A stretch of DNA of 64,000 nucleotides, taken from NCBI GenBank assembly GCA_018401375.1, contig JAGYKR010000008.1, forward strand, positions 1-64,000. The letters are read 5' to 3'. Position numbers and translations under genes: made by a program. Of the stretch, positions 17,013 to 28,527 are shown one piece after another. This DNA comes from Ilumatobacteraceae bacterium. Lineage in GTDB: Bacteria; Actinomycetota; Acidimicrobiia; Acidimicrobiales; Ilumatobacteraceae. The stretch's first letter is position 1. Every line of letters begins with the position of its first letter. The notes under the pieces were generated by a model. The model was not told the origin of the DNA and searched no databases. It was given only the letters and a program-made list of their open reading frames with translations.

Positions 17013-18301
17013 TGAGTCGGTCAAGATGTGGCGGCGCAAGCCACCTTGCTTCGCCCGATCCGCCCGCCACCGTTTTCGGCCAGGCAACACGGGCGGCCTC
17101 AACTACCTGCCGGGGGCCCCGGCTTCGTGGCGCAATGGGTGACGAGTTCGTGGATCAGTCCGGTAGCGCCAACGGGATGGCCTTTAGGGCAGGCCACCGG
17201 AAATTGTTGACCCAGGATCGATCCCTCGGATTATCGCACCGGATCCGACGAATGGTCCCCCTTGGCCGTACGAAAACCAGGCATCTCCACTTTACGAAAT
17301 CTCACAAAAACTTGTGGCGTCGTGGACCTCAGCCACATCGATGTCACCCGGTCCGTAGCCACTGCGCTGATAGGCCCGTTGAGCGGCCTGGCGCTGGTCC
17401 TATCGGTGAAGCTGCGGTAGCGGCCGCCGGTCAGGCTGCTGGCTGCGACGCGGATCGCCCGGGAGCGGACCGCTTCATCGAGACCGGCCAGCACCTCTGA
17501 TGAACACACCAAAGCAGCAGCCGAACCGTCACCGATCGGAGCGCACATGGCCCGGGTCAAGGGATGAACCACCGGGCGATCAGCGAGCACTTGGTCCACG
17601 GTCATCGCGAACCGATACTGGGCGGCCGGGTTCAGCGAACCATACGTGTGGTTCTTCGCAGCACCGGCTGCGATCTGTTCCACGGTGGTTCCGTAGTGGT
17701 GCATGTGCAAGGCCGCCTGGGTGGCGTAGGTGGTCATAAACAAGGTTCGGCCGGGTGCTTCGGGATCAAACTCGGTCCCGGCCTCAGCGGCCCCGCAGGA
17801 ATAGAGCTCAAGGAGTCGTTCCACATCGAAATTGTCGATCCCGCTCCAGTAGGCATCGAACATCTGGTTGCGAATCCCCGGGTCCGATTCAGCACCCGCA
17901 TGCCAGGTCTTTTCCACTCCGAGGGCAAGCGCCACACCCACGTCTTTGGCGCGAATCTCACGAACGGCACTTTGGAACGCCATCGATCCGGTTGCGCAAG
18001 CCCCCTCCACATTGGTCACCGGCACAAAGGTGGGGATCGTCCCATCATCAACCATCTCAATCAACGAGGCCTGGCCGCGGATTCCGGCTTGGGACCGACC
18101 ACTGGCGGTCGGATGGGCGTGCATCAAACAGTTGCCAAACCAGATCGATTCGATCAGATCACCGGGTAGGGCTGCATCTGCGAGCACACCGGTGACAGCT
18201 TCACGGGCCAGATCTTTGAAATCCAGATCCGGATGGCGACCGAAATTCGAGGAGAAGGAACCGATAATCCAGACATCGTCATTGGAGCGAGGGGAACTCA
18301 T
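17002..18301 (-). pseudogene. Thiolase (acetyl-CoA acetyltransferase family), frameshifted C terminus
   Basis: From the ATG at 18301 about 300 residues read cleanly, with the nucleophile motif NVEGACATGSMAFQSAV and KNHTYGSLNP. Near 17400 the frame is lost. C-terminal thiolase motifs continue in other frames: RAYQRSGYGPGDIDVAEVHD, GGPFVGSGA, KGHPVGATGLIHELV (the catalytic His region) and LAENGGG near 17060. The gene would end where the P450 gene starts, so the pair looked like one operon. The SCP2-type thiolase plus P450 suggests lipid or sterol side-chain metabolism. Damage is confined to the part next to the P450. Confidence 0.8.
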
Positions 18302-18373
18302 ACCCCATAGTGGATCAGGTGAGCACCGTTCGCGTCTCATCAGAGGGACAGGCCGAGAGAGGACGAGACGGGG

Positions 18374-18385
18374 TAAGTTGAGGTG
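18374..18385 (+). promoter_or_regulatory. Leaderless -10 for the M20 peptidase
   Basis: TAAGTT at 18374-18379 is 6 nt before the ATG at 18386. This favours that ATG over the GTG one codon upstream. Confidence 0.45.
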
Positions 18386-19495
18386 ATGTCGATCACCGGT
18401 ACCGATGCGTCGCAGACTGCTGATCTGCGCCAACTCCTCGCGGACCTTGAGGCACTGGTGAGCGTGGAGTCCCCGTCACGGGATCTTGACGCCATGCGGC
18501 GTTCGGCTGAGGCCTTGGCTGGGATAATTGAGCGCCATTTGGGCTCTCCGGCTCGGTTGCTGGAGGGTCCACAAGGGCCGCATGTCCATTGGAGTGGTGG
18601 CGGAGACCCCAAGGTGCTGATCCTCGGGCATCACGACACCGTGCATCCCCTCGGAACTTTGGCGGAGCGGCCGTTTGCCGTTACTGACGGGATCGCCACC
18701 GGTCCGGGTGTATTCGATATGAAAGCGGGGATTGTGCAGGCCATTCATGCAGTGGCCGGTCTGGCATCGACGGCTGGAGTGGAGATGTTGTTGAGCGCCG
18801 ATGAAGAGGTGGGATCAGGGACTTCTCGGGCGGTCATTGAAGAGCGAGCCGCAGCCTGTGGGGCGGTGCTGGTGTTGGAGCCAAGTGCCGATGGTGGTGC
18901 ACTCAAAACTGGCCGTAAGGGCACTGGCACCTTTGAGGTGACTATCACCGGTCGGGCGGCACATGCCGGTCTGGAGCCAGAAAAGGGTGATAACGCCCTG
19001 ATCGAAGCCGCCCATCAGATCCTTCAGATCGCATCGCTCGGCGCCCCCGCCGAAGGCACCACGGTCACCCCGACGATGGCGGTGGCGGGATCAGCCGACA
19101 ACGTGGTGCCCGAACTGGCCCGAATCACGGTGGATGTGCGGGTGACCGGACCCGCCGAGAAGCAGCGGGTCGAGTCAGAAATGGCGGCGCTCAGCGTCAG
19201 GGATCGGCGCTGTCAGATCTCCGTGACCGGGCAGATCGGTCGCCCACCGATGCCGGAGTCCGCCTCCGCCAAGCTGTTTGCGATCGCCCGACAGGTGGAT
19301 CCAAGCATCGAAGGCTTCAGCGTGGGCGGAGGAAGCGATGGCAACTTCACCGCTGCGATCGGGGTCCCCACACTCGATGGGCTCGGCGCTGTTGGTGGGG
19401 GAGCGCACGCCCGCAGCGAACATGTTGTTGTGGACACCATGATCCCGCGGGTGGTTTTGCTGCGCGGGATTTTGGAGCGAATCCTCACATCGTGA
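18386..19495 (+). CDS. M20 family metallopeptidase (carboxypeptidase G2-like)
   Basis: The 369-residue protein carries the di-zinc site of M20 enzymes: GHHDTV with H82 and D84, the bridging D111 in FDMKAG, the catalytic E140 and metal-binding E141 in ADEEVGSG, E165 in LEPSA, and a C-terminal GAHARSEHV. The dimerisation domain (about 180-285) begins with KGTGTFEVTITGRAAHAG. Relatives cleave C-terminal glutamate or acylated amino acids. There is no signal peptide, so it should be cytoplasmic. It is divergent from the thiolase gene. Confidence 0.9.
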   Translation: MSITGTDASQTADLRQLLADLEALVSVESPSRDLDAMRRSAEALAGIIERHLGSPARLLEGPQGPHVHWSGGGDPKVLILGHHDTVHPLGTLAERPFAVTDGIATGPGVFDMKAGIVQAIHAVAGLASTAGVEMLLSADEEVGSGTSRAVIEERAAACGAVLVLEPSADGGALKTGRKGTGTFEVTITGRAAHAGLEPEKGDNALIEAAHQILQIASLGAPAEGTTVTPTMAVAGSADNVVPELARITVDVRVTGPAEKQRVESEMAALSVRDRRCQISVTGQIGRPPMPESASAKLFAIARQVDPSIEGFSVGGGSDGNFTAAIGVPTLDGLGAVGGGAHARSEHVVVDTMIPRVVLLRGILERILTS

Positions 19496-19511
19496 GCAAT
19501 GCTGCAGGGGG

Positions 19512-21307
<1,796 letters not shown>

Positions 21308-21395
21308 AGCTTCGTGAATATCGGGGTAGGGGGAAATGACCCGCGTGCTGGGGTGCGGTGCAGGAAATCCGGCCACACCGGTACCGTATCGGTCT

Positions 21396-22196
21396 ATGTC
21401 GGCACCCGGCACCTCAGATGCACCCGACGCGGCGGCAAGGTTTTTGACGCCGGCATTTGAACGGTTGACCATCTTTTACCCGATGTGGAATGAGCAGGAG
21501 TACGTGGAGCGGGCTGTGGCCTTCGGGCAGCGGGCATGTGATCAGCTTCTCGCAGCCGGCGACATCGGGGATTACGAGTTGATCATCGTCAACGATGCCT
21601 CCACCGACCGGACCCCCGAACTCGCTGATGCGCTGGCTGCGGCGGACCCTCGGATCCGGGTGATCCATCATCCTCAGAACCGCAAGCTGGGTGGGTCGAT
21701 GAAGACCGGTTTTGCTGCGGCCACGGGTGATCTGGTGCTCTACACCGATGCTGACCTGCCGTTTGATATGGCGGAACTGATTCGGGCTGTGCGGTTAATG
21801 CGCGAGTACGACGCTGACTTGGTGAGCGCCTATCGTTTCGATCGGACCGGGGAAGGATCGCTACGAGCGATCTACACCTTTGCGTATAACGCGTTGGTGA
21901 AGATGTTGTTTGGGGTGCGGATCCGCGACATCAACTTCGCGTTCAAATTGTGTCGACGGCGGATCTTCGATCACATCGAACTTCGCAGTGAAGGTTCCTT
22001 CGTGGATGCTGAGCTCGTGATTCGGGCTCAGCGGCTCGGGTTTGAGATTTTGCAGTTTGGGGTGGATTACTTCCCCCGGACCCGTGGCGAGTCCACCTTG
22101 TCTCAGCCCTCGGTGATCATCAAGATCCTGCGCGAGATGCGTATGTTGCGTAAAGACCTTGACCGGATCACGCCGATCGCTGATCGAACCGGGTGA
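21396..22196 (+). CDS. Family 2 glycosyltransferase
   Basis: The 266-residue GT-A protein begins FERLTIFYPMWNEQEYVERA, then IIVNDASTDRTPE, the GSMKTGFAAATGDLVLYTDA segment and DADLPFD, which gives the nucleotide-sugar/metal DxD. It resembles polyprenyl-phosphate mannose or glucose transferases but has no C-terminal membrane domain, so acceptor and sugar are open. The ATG at 21396 has TACCGT 8 nt upstream. It is divergent from the argG membrane-protein operon. Confidence 0.87.
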   Translation: MSAPGTSDAPDAAARFLTPAFERLTIFYPMWNEQEYVERAVAFGQRACDQLLAAGDIGDYELIIVNDASTDRTPELADALAAADPRIRVIHHPQNRKLGGSMKTGFAAATGDLVLYTDADLPFDMAELIRAVRLMREYDADLVSAYRFDRTGEGSLRAIYTFAYNALVKMLFGVRIRDINFAFKLCRRRIFDHIELRSEGSFVDAELVIRAQRLGFEILQFGVDYFPRTRGESTLSQPSVIIKILREMRMLRKDLDRITPIADRTG

Positions 22197-22311
22197 CCTC
22201 AAGCCGTCATCCATGCCAGGTGGTAGCAGGGTTCACCTCATCGGCTGAGGCCATGAAATGGCACCTGCTTGGTAGCCTGAGACCTCCGCTGCGATGGACC
22301 TATGACCCGAC

Positions 22312-23505
22312 GTGAATACCTCTTCTCGCACTCCTTCTCGCACTCCTTCTCGATCGAGTTCCCGATCCGGCCCCCGATCCGGTAAGTGGCTTCCGGCGGT
22401 GGCCGCTGGGGCGTTGATGCTGGTTGTGATCCTGGTTGGTGCAGCCGGCGGAGGCGGAGGCTCATCGGCGATCACGGCTACCACGCTGCTCGTCGATGAT
22501 TCGGAGTTGACCTCAGTAGCTGATCAGGTGGATGCACCTGAAGTCACGGTGGATCTGAGTCGTTATCTGCCCCTCTCGCGGACCTTGTCCAGCGGCACGG
22601 TGGGGCAAGACGTCATCTTGCTCCAAGAACGCCTCACCGATCTCGGCTTTCAGCCGGGTGGCTCTGATGGGCTGTTCGCCTCTTTGACCACCCAGGCGGT
22701 GTGGGCCTTTGAGAAGTTGGTGATGGGTGTTCCGCGTTCGGAGGTGACCGGTCGGGTCACCCCAGAGATGTGGGATGTGATGCGGTCACCGATGCAGGTG
22801 GAGCCACGGCGGAGTCGGGTCGCTTCAGCGAATCATGTAGAGATCTACCTACCCGAACAGGTAGTCGCAGTGTTCCATTCGGGTAAGGCCGTATTTGTCG
22901 CCCACGCCTCGAGCGGTACCGGCGAGGACTGGTGCAAAGAGGTCACGATCTCTCCTGGTGAGTACGGCAACGAGCGTGGGACCGAGCCTTTGCTCGTGGG
23001 GCGGTGTGGTCGTTCCACCACTCCGGGTGGGGTATTCACGATTCATCGCAAGGTGGAAGGGCATCGCCAGTCATCCCTCGGCGGACTTTTGAATCCGGTC
23101 TACTTCAACTACGGCATTGCGCTGCATGGCGGCTTTGAGGTGCCTCTGGAGCCGGCCTCTCACGGGTGTATCCGAGTGGCCAATGCGATCAGCGCACAGA
23201 TGTTTGCGCTGACCGATTTTGGCGACAAGGTGTTCATTTGGGACGGGCTCAAAGAACCCGAACAGTACGGCGAACAACTGCCCTATTTCGATCGGCCGGA
23301 CCCGGATTACGTGTCGTCCACCACCGAACCCGTGGATGAGGATGAGGGCCTGCCGATCCTGGAACTGCCGACCACCACAATCGCTGGTGCCACAACGACA
23401 ACTACACCTACAACCTTGCCGGCAACAACGATGCCGGCGACAACGACGACAACCGCAGCACCAACGACGCTGCCCCCGACGTCTACCGTCCCCGACAACG
23501 ACTGA
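22312..23505 (+). CDS. L,D-transpeptidase with peptidoglycan-binding domain
   Basis: The 397-residue protein has a basic Ser/Arg/Pro-rich cytoplasmic start encoded by a 12-nt tandem repeat (SRTPSRTPSR), a signal anchor at about 27-47, a peptidoglycan-binding domain (about 92-158) and a YkuD catalytic domain (about 173-312). The catalytic motif is intact: H272, then SHGC with C286 and R288. The last 50 residues are a Thr/Pro-rich tail. It should form 3-3 cross-links in the cell wall outside the membrane. The GTG start at 22312 has TATGAC 5 nt upstream. Confidence 0.9.
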   Translation: MNTSSRTPSRTPSRSSSRSGPRSGKWLPAVAAGALMLVVILVGAAGGGGGSSAITATTLLVDDSELTSVADQVDAPEVTVDLSRYLPLSRTLSSGTVGQDVILLQERLTDLGFQPGGSDGLFASLTTQAVWAFEKLVMGVPRSEVTGRVTPEMWDVMRSPMQVEPRRSRVASANHVEIYLPEQVVAVFHSGKAVFVAHASSGTGEDWCKEVTISPGEYGNERGTEPLLVGRCGRSTTPGGVFTIHRKVEGHRQSSLGGLLNPVYFNYGIALHGGFEVPLEPASHGCIRVANAISAQMFALTDFGDKVFIWDGLKEPEQYGEQLPYFDRPDPDYVSSTTEPVDEDEGLPILELPTTTIAGATTTTTPTTLPATTMPATTTTTAAPTTLPPTSTVPDND

Positions 23506-23532
23506 ACCGGGCCGATCGGCCACCATTACAAG

Positions 23533-24480
23533 GTGACTGCACCCGGGCCCGGCCAGATTGACTACCAAGAGTTTGAGTTGTTCCACGAGAACGCTCAGGA
23601 ATATGGACTCACCTATGCCAGTCCTCCGCTGGTGCGACGGGAGTCCTGTCGCTCAGATCTAGGCCTAGAGGTCAGTGGGCTGATCTGGGGAACAGGCGAG
23701 CCAGAACTCGTGCTGATCCATGGTGGAGCGCAAAACGCTCATACCTGGGACACGGTTGCTCTCGCACTCAACCGGCCATTGGTGGCGATCGATCTACCCG
23801 GACATGGACACTCAGCATGGCGTGAAGATGGTCGCTATGACCCGGTCACCTTGGCTGAAGAGATCGCGGGCCCGCTGGCTGCTTGGGCGCCGAAGGCTCG
23901 AATGGTGGTGGGAATGTCTCTCGGGGGTTTGACTGCGATGACTTTGGCAGCGGACTGGTCCGCACTAGTGCCCTCGTTGGTCATGGTGGACATCACGCCT
24001 GGAGTGAACCAGACCAAAGCCAAAGCGGTGATCGACTTTGTCACCGGCCCGCAGTCCTTTGCGAGTTTTGAGGACTTGTTGGCTCGGACCATCGAGCACA
24101 ATCCAACGCGTTCAGAGTCCTCGTTGCGGCGGGGAATCTTGCACAATGCACGTCAGCTCGCCGATGGTTCATGGCAATGGCGCTATGACCGGCGAGGCCA
24201 CACCCGTGCGAGTCAGGGAGCAGACGAAACCGCAGCAGCGGACTCGGGCACACCGGGGATGGCCGATCACATCTCCCCACTGTGGGAGAAACTTTCGGCC
24301 GTCACAGCGCCGATCCTTTTGATCCAGGGGGGAACCTCTCCGGTGGTGGACGAGGCCGACATCGTTGAGGCCCGAAGCCGCCAGCCGCTGCTCGAACATC
24401 TGGTGGTGGAGGGTGCCGGCCACAGTATCCAGGGGGATCGACCAGTAGAACTTGCCGAAATCCTTAGGAGCCGGCTCTGA
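23533..24480 (+). CDS. Alpha/beta hydrolase
   Basis: The 315-residue protein shows LVLIHGGAQNAHTWD, DLPGHGHS, the nucleophile elbow GMSLGG (S129) and a C-terminal GAGHSIQGD with H297. No signal peptide is seen. The substrate is unknown. The start is a GTG at 23533, 27 nt after the transpeptidase stop. Its last 17 bases overlap the end of the convergent ppx-like gene. Confidence 0.85.
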   Translation: MTAPGPGQIDYQEFELFHENAQEYGLTYASPPLVRRESCRSDLGLEVSGLIWGTGEPELVLIHGGAQNAHTWDTVALALNRPLVAIDLPGHGHSAWREDGRYDPVTLAEEIAGPLAAWAPKARMVVGMSLGGLTAMTLAADWSALVPSLVMVDITPGVNQTKAKAVIDFVTGPQSFASFEDLLARTIEHNPTRSESSLRRGILHNARQLADGSWQWRYDRRGHTRASQGADETAAADSGTPGMADHISPLWEKLSAVTAPILLIQGGTSPVVDEADIVEARSRQPLLEHLVVEGAGHSIQGDRPVELAEILRSRL

Positions 24481-26176
24481 TCGTGACCGATAGATCGAGG
24501 ACCTCTGCGAGGAGTTCCCGACGCTCGTTGGCGGCGTAGATCTCAAGGCCGAGATCACGATCGGCTGCGGCAGCTTCGGCTGTGATCACCAAGGTGCGAG
24601 GAGCCCCGGTGATCTCGGTGGCATCACTGGCAGGTTCGGCCTCGGAGACTTCCACTCGCACGCTCGCCACCTGAGCGCGATGGGTTCGATCCAGCCCGAT
24701 CGCAATCCGCACAATGCCCGCGAGGGTGCGGACTCGTGACTGGTCGGTAGTGCTGAGAGCAGCGAACTCGGGATGCGAGGACTTCGGATGGCTCTTTCGG
24801 TGATAGCGAGCGATCTGGGCGATCAAGTCGATCTCATGATCGGTAAGCCCGGTCAGTTCGCTGTTGCGAACGACGTAATACGCATGGATGTGATGCTTGC
24901 TATGGGCCACCACCAACCCGACGTTGGCCAACAAAGCACCGAACTCCAACAGTTCCCGATCGCGACCCTGGGCCTCTATGAGGCCGATCTCGGTCAGCGC
25001 GTCAAAGAGGCCGAGGGCCAGGCGCGCCACCTGATCGGAATGCTGAGGGTCCTCGTCGCAACGATCGCGGAGATGTAACACGCTGCGATGAGCAACATCG
25101 CGGACCTCGGTGCGGGCGAGCGTCGTCCCATGCGATGCGTGAGCACCGGCGGGGTGGTGTGCGAGGCGCTGTGCGGTCTCCACCATGACTCCCTCGCGCA
25201 GGGCGGCCTCGGAGAAGGTGATCGCCTCAATTTCCCAACGTTCGGCGATTTGCTCAAGGATCAAGGCCCCCGCTACTGCGATATCGGCTCGTGAAGCCTC
25301 GAGTCCGGTCAGACGGGACCGAGCCGCAGAGTCGGTGGCTGCACAGATCGCTGCGGTGACCTCTCCGAGTTCGGCCCGGGTGAACTCCATCTTGTTATAG
25401 GTGCGCAATGTGGAGCCACCGCGCCGGGCATGGATCATGCGTGCCAAGGTCTCGGCAGTTCCCGATGAGGCAACCACGGTTTCGAAGCCGTATTCGGCCA
25501 GTTCATCATCGAAATGTGCGATCACCGAGGAGATGTAGTTGCGACAGGCCTCGATGGATCCGGGTGCGATGTTGCCGCCCGGAAAAAATCGGTCCGTGAG
25601 CCGAACTGCTCCCAGTTTGAAACTGCGAGCCGTGAGCATCTCGGCGCGCTCGCCGATCAACAATTCGGTAGATCCGCCACCGATATCGATCAGTAGGCAG
25701 CGATCAGTGAACACTGGCACCGCTTGGAGGATCCCGAGGTAGATCAAGCGGGCCTCTTCGATTCCCGAGATAACTTCGATCTCCACCCCGGTTCGTTCCC
25801 GGACCAGGCGCAAGAACTGGTCAGCGTTGGCGGCTTCTCGGGTCGCGCTGGTGGCCACGGCCCGCAGGTGCTGAGCCTTATAACTGGTGGCGATCTGTGA
25901 CATACGCGAGATGCTCGCCACAGCTCGTTCGATCGCATCTGCGGAGAGATGTTTCATGTCGGTGGCTCCATGGCCGAGGCGGATCATTTCCTTCTCGCGA
26001 GCGATCACCTCAAAGCGTTGGGCCCCTCGATGGCGGGCCACCACCATATGGAAACTGTTGGTCCCGATATCGAGGGCTGCGATGACCCCTACGCTGTGTT
26101 CATGGGAGTTCCCGTCCCGGGAATATTCGTCACGGGAATATCCATCCCGAAATGTTTCGAGGTCGCTCACGGCCAC
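24464..26176 (-). CDS. Ppx/GppA phosphatase family protein
   Basis: The 570-residue protein has the ASKHA exopolyphosphatase fold: ALDIGTNSFHMVV (34-46), SGIEEARLIYLG with the catalytic E141 region, LLIDIGGGSTELLIG (161-175) and VASSGTAETLARM. The C-terminal half (about 370-570) is an HD-like domain, LEFGALLANVGLVVAHSKHH. It may hydrolyse polyphosphate or pppGpp. The N terminus has an extra repeat, SRDEYSRDGNS, encoded by a short tandem repeat. Its ATG overlaps the stop of the DUF305 gene by 10 nt, so the two are translationally linked. Confidence 0.9.
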   Translation of the reverse strand: MAVSDLETFRDGYSRDEYSRDGNSHEHSVGVIAALDIGTNSFHMVVARHRGAQRFEVIAREKEMIRLGHGATDMKHLSADAIERAVASISRMSQIATSYKAQHLRAVATSATREAANADQFLRLVRERTGVEIEVISGIEEARLIYLGILQAVPVFTDRCLLIDIGGGSTELLIGERAEMLTARSFKLGAVRLTDRFFPGGNIAPGSIEACRNYISSVIAHFDDELAEYGFETVVASSGTAETLARMIHARRGGSTLRTYNKMEFTRAELGEVTAAICAATDSAARSRLTGLEASRADIAVAGALILEQIAERWEIEAITFSEAALREGVMVETAQRLAHHPAGAHASHGTTLARTEVRDVAHRSVLHLRDRCDEDPQHSDQVARLALGLFDALTEIGLIEAQGRDRELLEFGALLANVGLVVAHSKHHIHAYYVVRNSELTGLTDHEIDLIAQIARYHRKSHPKSSHPEFAALSTTDQSRVRTLAGIVRIAIGLDRTHRAQVASVRVEVSEAEPASDATEITGAPRTLVITAEAAAADRDLGLEIYAANERRELLAEVLDLSVTIRAGS

Positions 26177-26808
26177 AACTTGCGGAGTTCGGCGATCTCG
26201 CCCTGTTGGGCTTCCACGATCGAACCGGCGAGACCTTGGACCTCGGGCATCTGGGCCCGGGCGACAGCAAACTCAGCCATCTCTAGAGCTCCGAGGTGAT
26301 GTTCAATCATCAAATCCACAAACAACTGGTTCGCTGTGGCCCCAGCAGAAGAGGCGAGCAGGTCGAGTTGGGCGGGGGTCGCGATCCCCGGCATGGACCC
26401 CACGGCCGCTGACATCCCCATCCATGTCATCGAGGTGTCACCCATGTTGGCCTCCGCCCGACCCATCTCGCGCAACATTTGGATCATCCGGCCGATGTCG
26501 ATGCCTTGGCCAAGGATCACCGAACGGGCAACGGTTCTTAGAGATTGTTGGGTTTCGTTGAGATCGAGGAACACAAACGAGATCGCAACGGCATTCTCAT
26601 GATGCTCCCGCATGTCCTGGAGAAAGCCAACATCAACCTCATTGGGCCGTGGATCAACGGAATCACGCACCAGCCAACCGATCATTCCGGCGGCGAGCGC
26701 CATCGTGACCAACATGGTGATGATGTTGATCGGGTTCTGCCACCACGGCAGAGGGGACACAGATTCAGCAATGTTCAGTGGGGTGGTGTCCTCGGGAGAA
26801 TCCGACAT
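26167..26808 (-). CDS. DUF305 membrane-anchored protein
   Basis: The 213-residue protein has one membrane span (about 28-47) and a DUF305 domain with two copies of the family His pair: MREHHENAV (66-74) and LMIEHHLGALEMA near residue 175. Met and His residues are frequent, as in proteins proposed to bind copper or other metals in this family. It is first in a two-gene operon with the ppx-like gene (10-nt overlap). Confidence 0.85.
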   Translation of the reverse strand: MSDSPEDTTPLNIAESVSPLPWWQNPINIITMLVTMALAAGMIGWLVRDSVDPRPNEVDVGFLQDMREHHENAVAISFVFLDLNETQQSLRTVARSVILGQGIDIGRMIQMLREMGRAEANMGDTSMTWMGMSAAVGSMPGIATPAQLDLLASSAGATANQLFVDLMIEHHLGALEMAEFAVARAQMPEVQGLAGSIVEAQQGEIAELRKLWP

Positions 26809-26881
26809 CGCCTCCAGTGTGCCAGCCGGTCGGTGATCTCGGCGCGCTCATCTGTCCGGTAATCCAATGACGCCAAACAAC

Positions 26882-26893
26882 TACCGTGAGGGG
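26882..26893 (+). promoter_or_regulatory. Leaderless -10 for pgi
   Basis: TACCGT at 26882-26887 is 6 nt before the ATG at 26894. This selects 26894 over the upstream in-frame ATG at 26867. Confidence 0.5.
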
Positions 26894-28516
26894 ATGAACA
26901 CCGTGGATGTCACCTCGTTACCGCAATGGATGAACCTCATCAGTCATCGGGTCCCGGGTTCGATCGCCGAGCTGTTTGCGGCTGATCCCGACCGGGCCCG
27001 CACATGGCAGGTCACGGCGGGAGATCTGCGGATCGACTTCTCCAAACATCAGATCGATCGCCCGATCCTCGACGCGCTCATTGAGGTCGCAGGGGCGATG
27101 GATGTTCCCGGTTGGCGTGACGCGATGATGGGCGGCCAAGCCATTAACTCCACGGAGGGTCGGGCCGTGCTGCATACGGCGCTGCGGGCCCCGCGCGGTT
27201 CTGATCTGGTGATCGATGGTCACGATGTGATGGCCGATGTTCATGAGGTGCGAACCGCAATGGCCCAGTATGCGCAGCGCATCCGCACGCAGGTCTCGGC
27301 CGAGGGGCAGATTACCGATGTGGTGAATATCGGGATCGGCGGTTCTGATCTCGGTCCGGCGATGGTCACCGATGCGCTGTGGGCTTTTGGCCATCGGCGG
27401 ATCAGGTCCCACTTTGTTTCCAACGTGGATGGTTCGGAGATCGTACGGACCTTGCGAGATCTCGATCCGGCTCACACCTTGTTCATCGTGGTCTCGAAGA
27501 CCTTCACCACGATGGAAACCTTGATGAACGCCGGTACCGCCCGCGAATGGTTAGTCGCAGCTCTCGGACCCGATGCGGTGGCGGATCACTTCGCAGCGGT
27601 GTCCACCAATCTCGCAGCGGCCGCTGAGTTTGGGATCCCGGCTGAGCAGGTGTTCGGCTTTTGGGATTGGGTAGGTGGGCGCTACTCGGTGGCCTCCGCG
27701 GTCGGGTTGTCGGTGATGATCGCCATCGGCCCGGATGCCTTTGATGAGATGTGCGCTGGAATGCACCTGATCGACCGGCACTTTCTTGAGGCGCCTCTCG
27801 CTGACAATGCCCCGGTGCTGCTCGGCCTGATCGGCTTGTGGTACGTGGATGTGATGGGATACGGATCCAAAGCGGTCCTTCCTTACGCGCAAGAACTGGC
27901 TCGGTTTCCGGCCTATCTGCAACAACTCGATATGGAGTCCAACGGAAAGTCGGTGCGCCGCGATGATCGGGCAGTCTCGGTGGCCACCGGACCGGTGATT
28001 TGGGGGGAGCCGGGCACCAACGGGCAACACGCCTTTTATCAACTGCTGCATCAAGGAACCCAAGTCATCCCGGTGGACTTCATTGGTTTCGCTACCCCCG
28101 GGCATATGGCCGCCACCGCCCCGAATCCCGAGGTGGATGGATCGGTGCGCCATTGGGACCATCACGATGCATTGTTGGCCAACATGTTCGCTCAGGCCGA
28201 GGCGCTGGCCTTTGGGCGGTTGCGACCCGATTCCCCGCATCGGTCCTTCGCCGGGGACCGCCCGAGCACGATGATTCTGGCGCCGGCCTTGACCCCGTCG
28301 GTGCTCGGACAACTGATCGCCCTGTATGAACATGTGGTGTTTGTTCAAGGGGTGATCTGGGGGATTAACTCCTTTGACCAGTGGGGAGTGGAACTCGGCA
28401 AAGAACTTGCCTCGGGGATCCTCAGTGAGATCACCGACCCCGGTGTGCGGAGGGTGAGTCAACGTGACGGATCCACGGCCGCCGCCATCGACTGGTATCG
28501 AGGCAGGCGCAGGTAA
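26894..28516 (+). CDS. pgi: Glucose-6-phosphate isomerase
   Basis: Pgi interconverts glucose-6-phosphate and fructose-6-phosphate. The 540-residue protein has VNIGIGGSDLGPAMV, VVSKTFTTMETLMNA, the family signature FWDWVGGRYSVASAVGLS, the active-site segment QLDMESNGKSV, GEPGTNGQHAFYQLLHQG with the catalytic His, and SFDQWGVELGKELA near the C terminus. It is the large bacterial type. Its neighbours malQ and glgX (convergent) release glucose units from glycogen, which fits flow into glycolysis through this enzyme. Confidence 0.96.
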   Translation: MNTVDVTSLPQWMNLISHRVPGSIAELFAADPDRARTWQVTAGDLRIDFSKHQIDRPILDALIEVAGAMDVPGWRDAMMGGQAINSTEGRAVLHTALRAPRGSDLVIDGHDVMADVHEVRTAMAQYAQRIRTQVSAEGQITDVVNIGIGGSDLGPAMVTDALWAFGHRRIRSHFVSNVDGSEIVRTLRDLDPAHTLFIVVSKTFTTMETLMNAGTAREWLVAALGPDAVADHFAAVSTNLAAAAEFGIPAEQVFGFWDWVGGRYSVASAVGLSVMIAIGPDAFDEMCAGMHLIDRHFLEAPLADNAPVLLGLIGLWYVDVMGYGSKAVLPYAQELARFPAYLQQLDMESNGKSVRRDDRAVSVATGPVIWGEPGTNGQHAFYQLLHQGTQVIPVDFIGFATPGHMAATAPNPEVDGSVRHWDHHDALLANMFAQAEALAFGRLRPDSPHRSFAGDRPSTMILAPALTPSVLGQLIALYEHVVFVQGVIWGINSFDQWGVELGKELASGILSEITDPGVRRVSQRDGSTAAAIDWYRGRRR

Positions 28517-28527
28517 CGAATCGCCGA

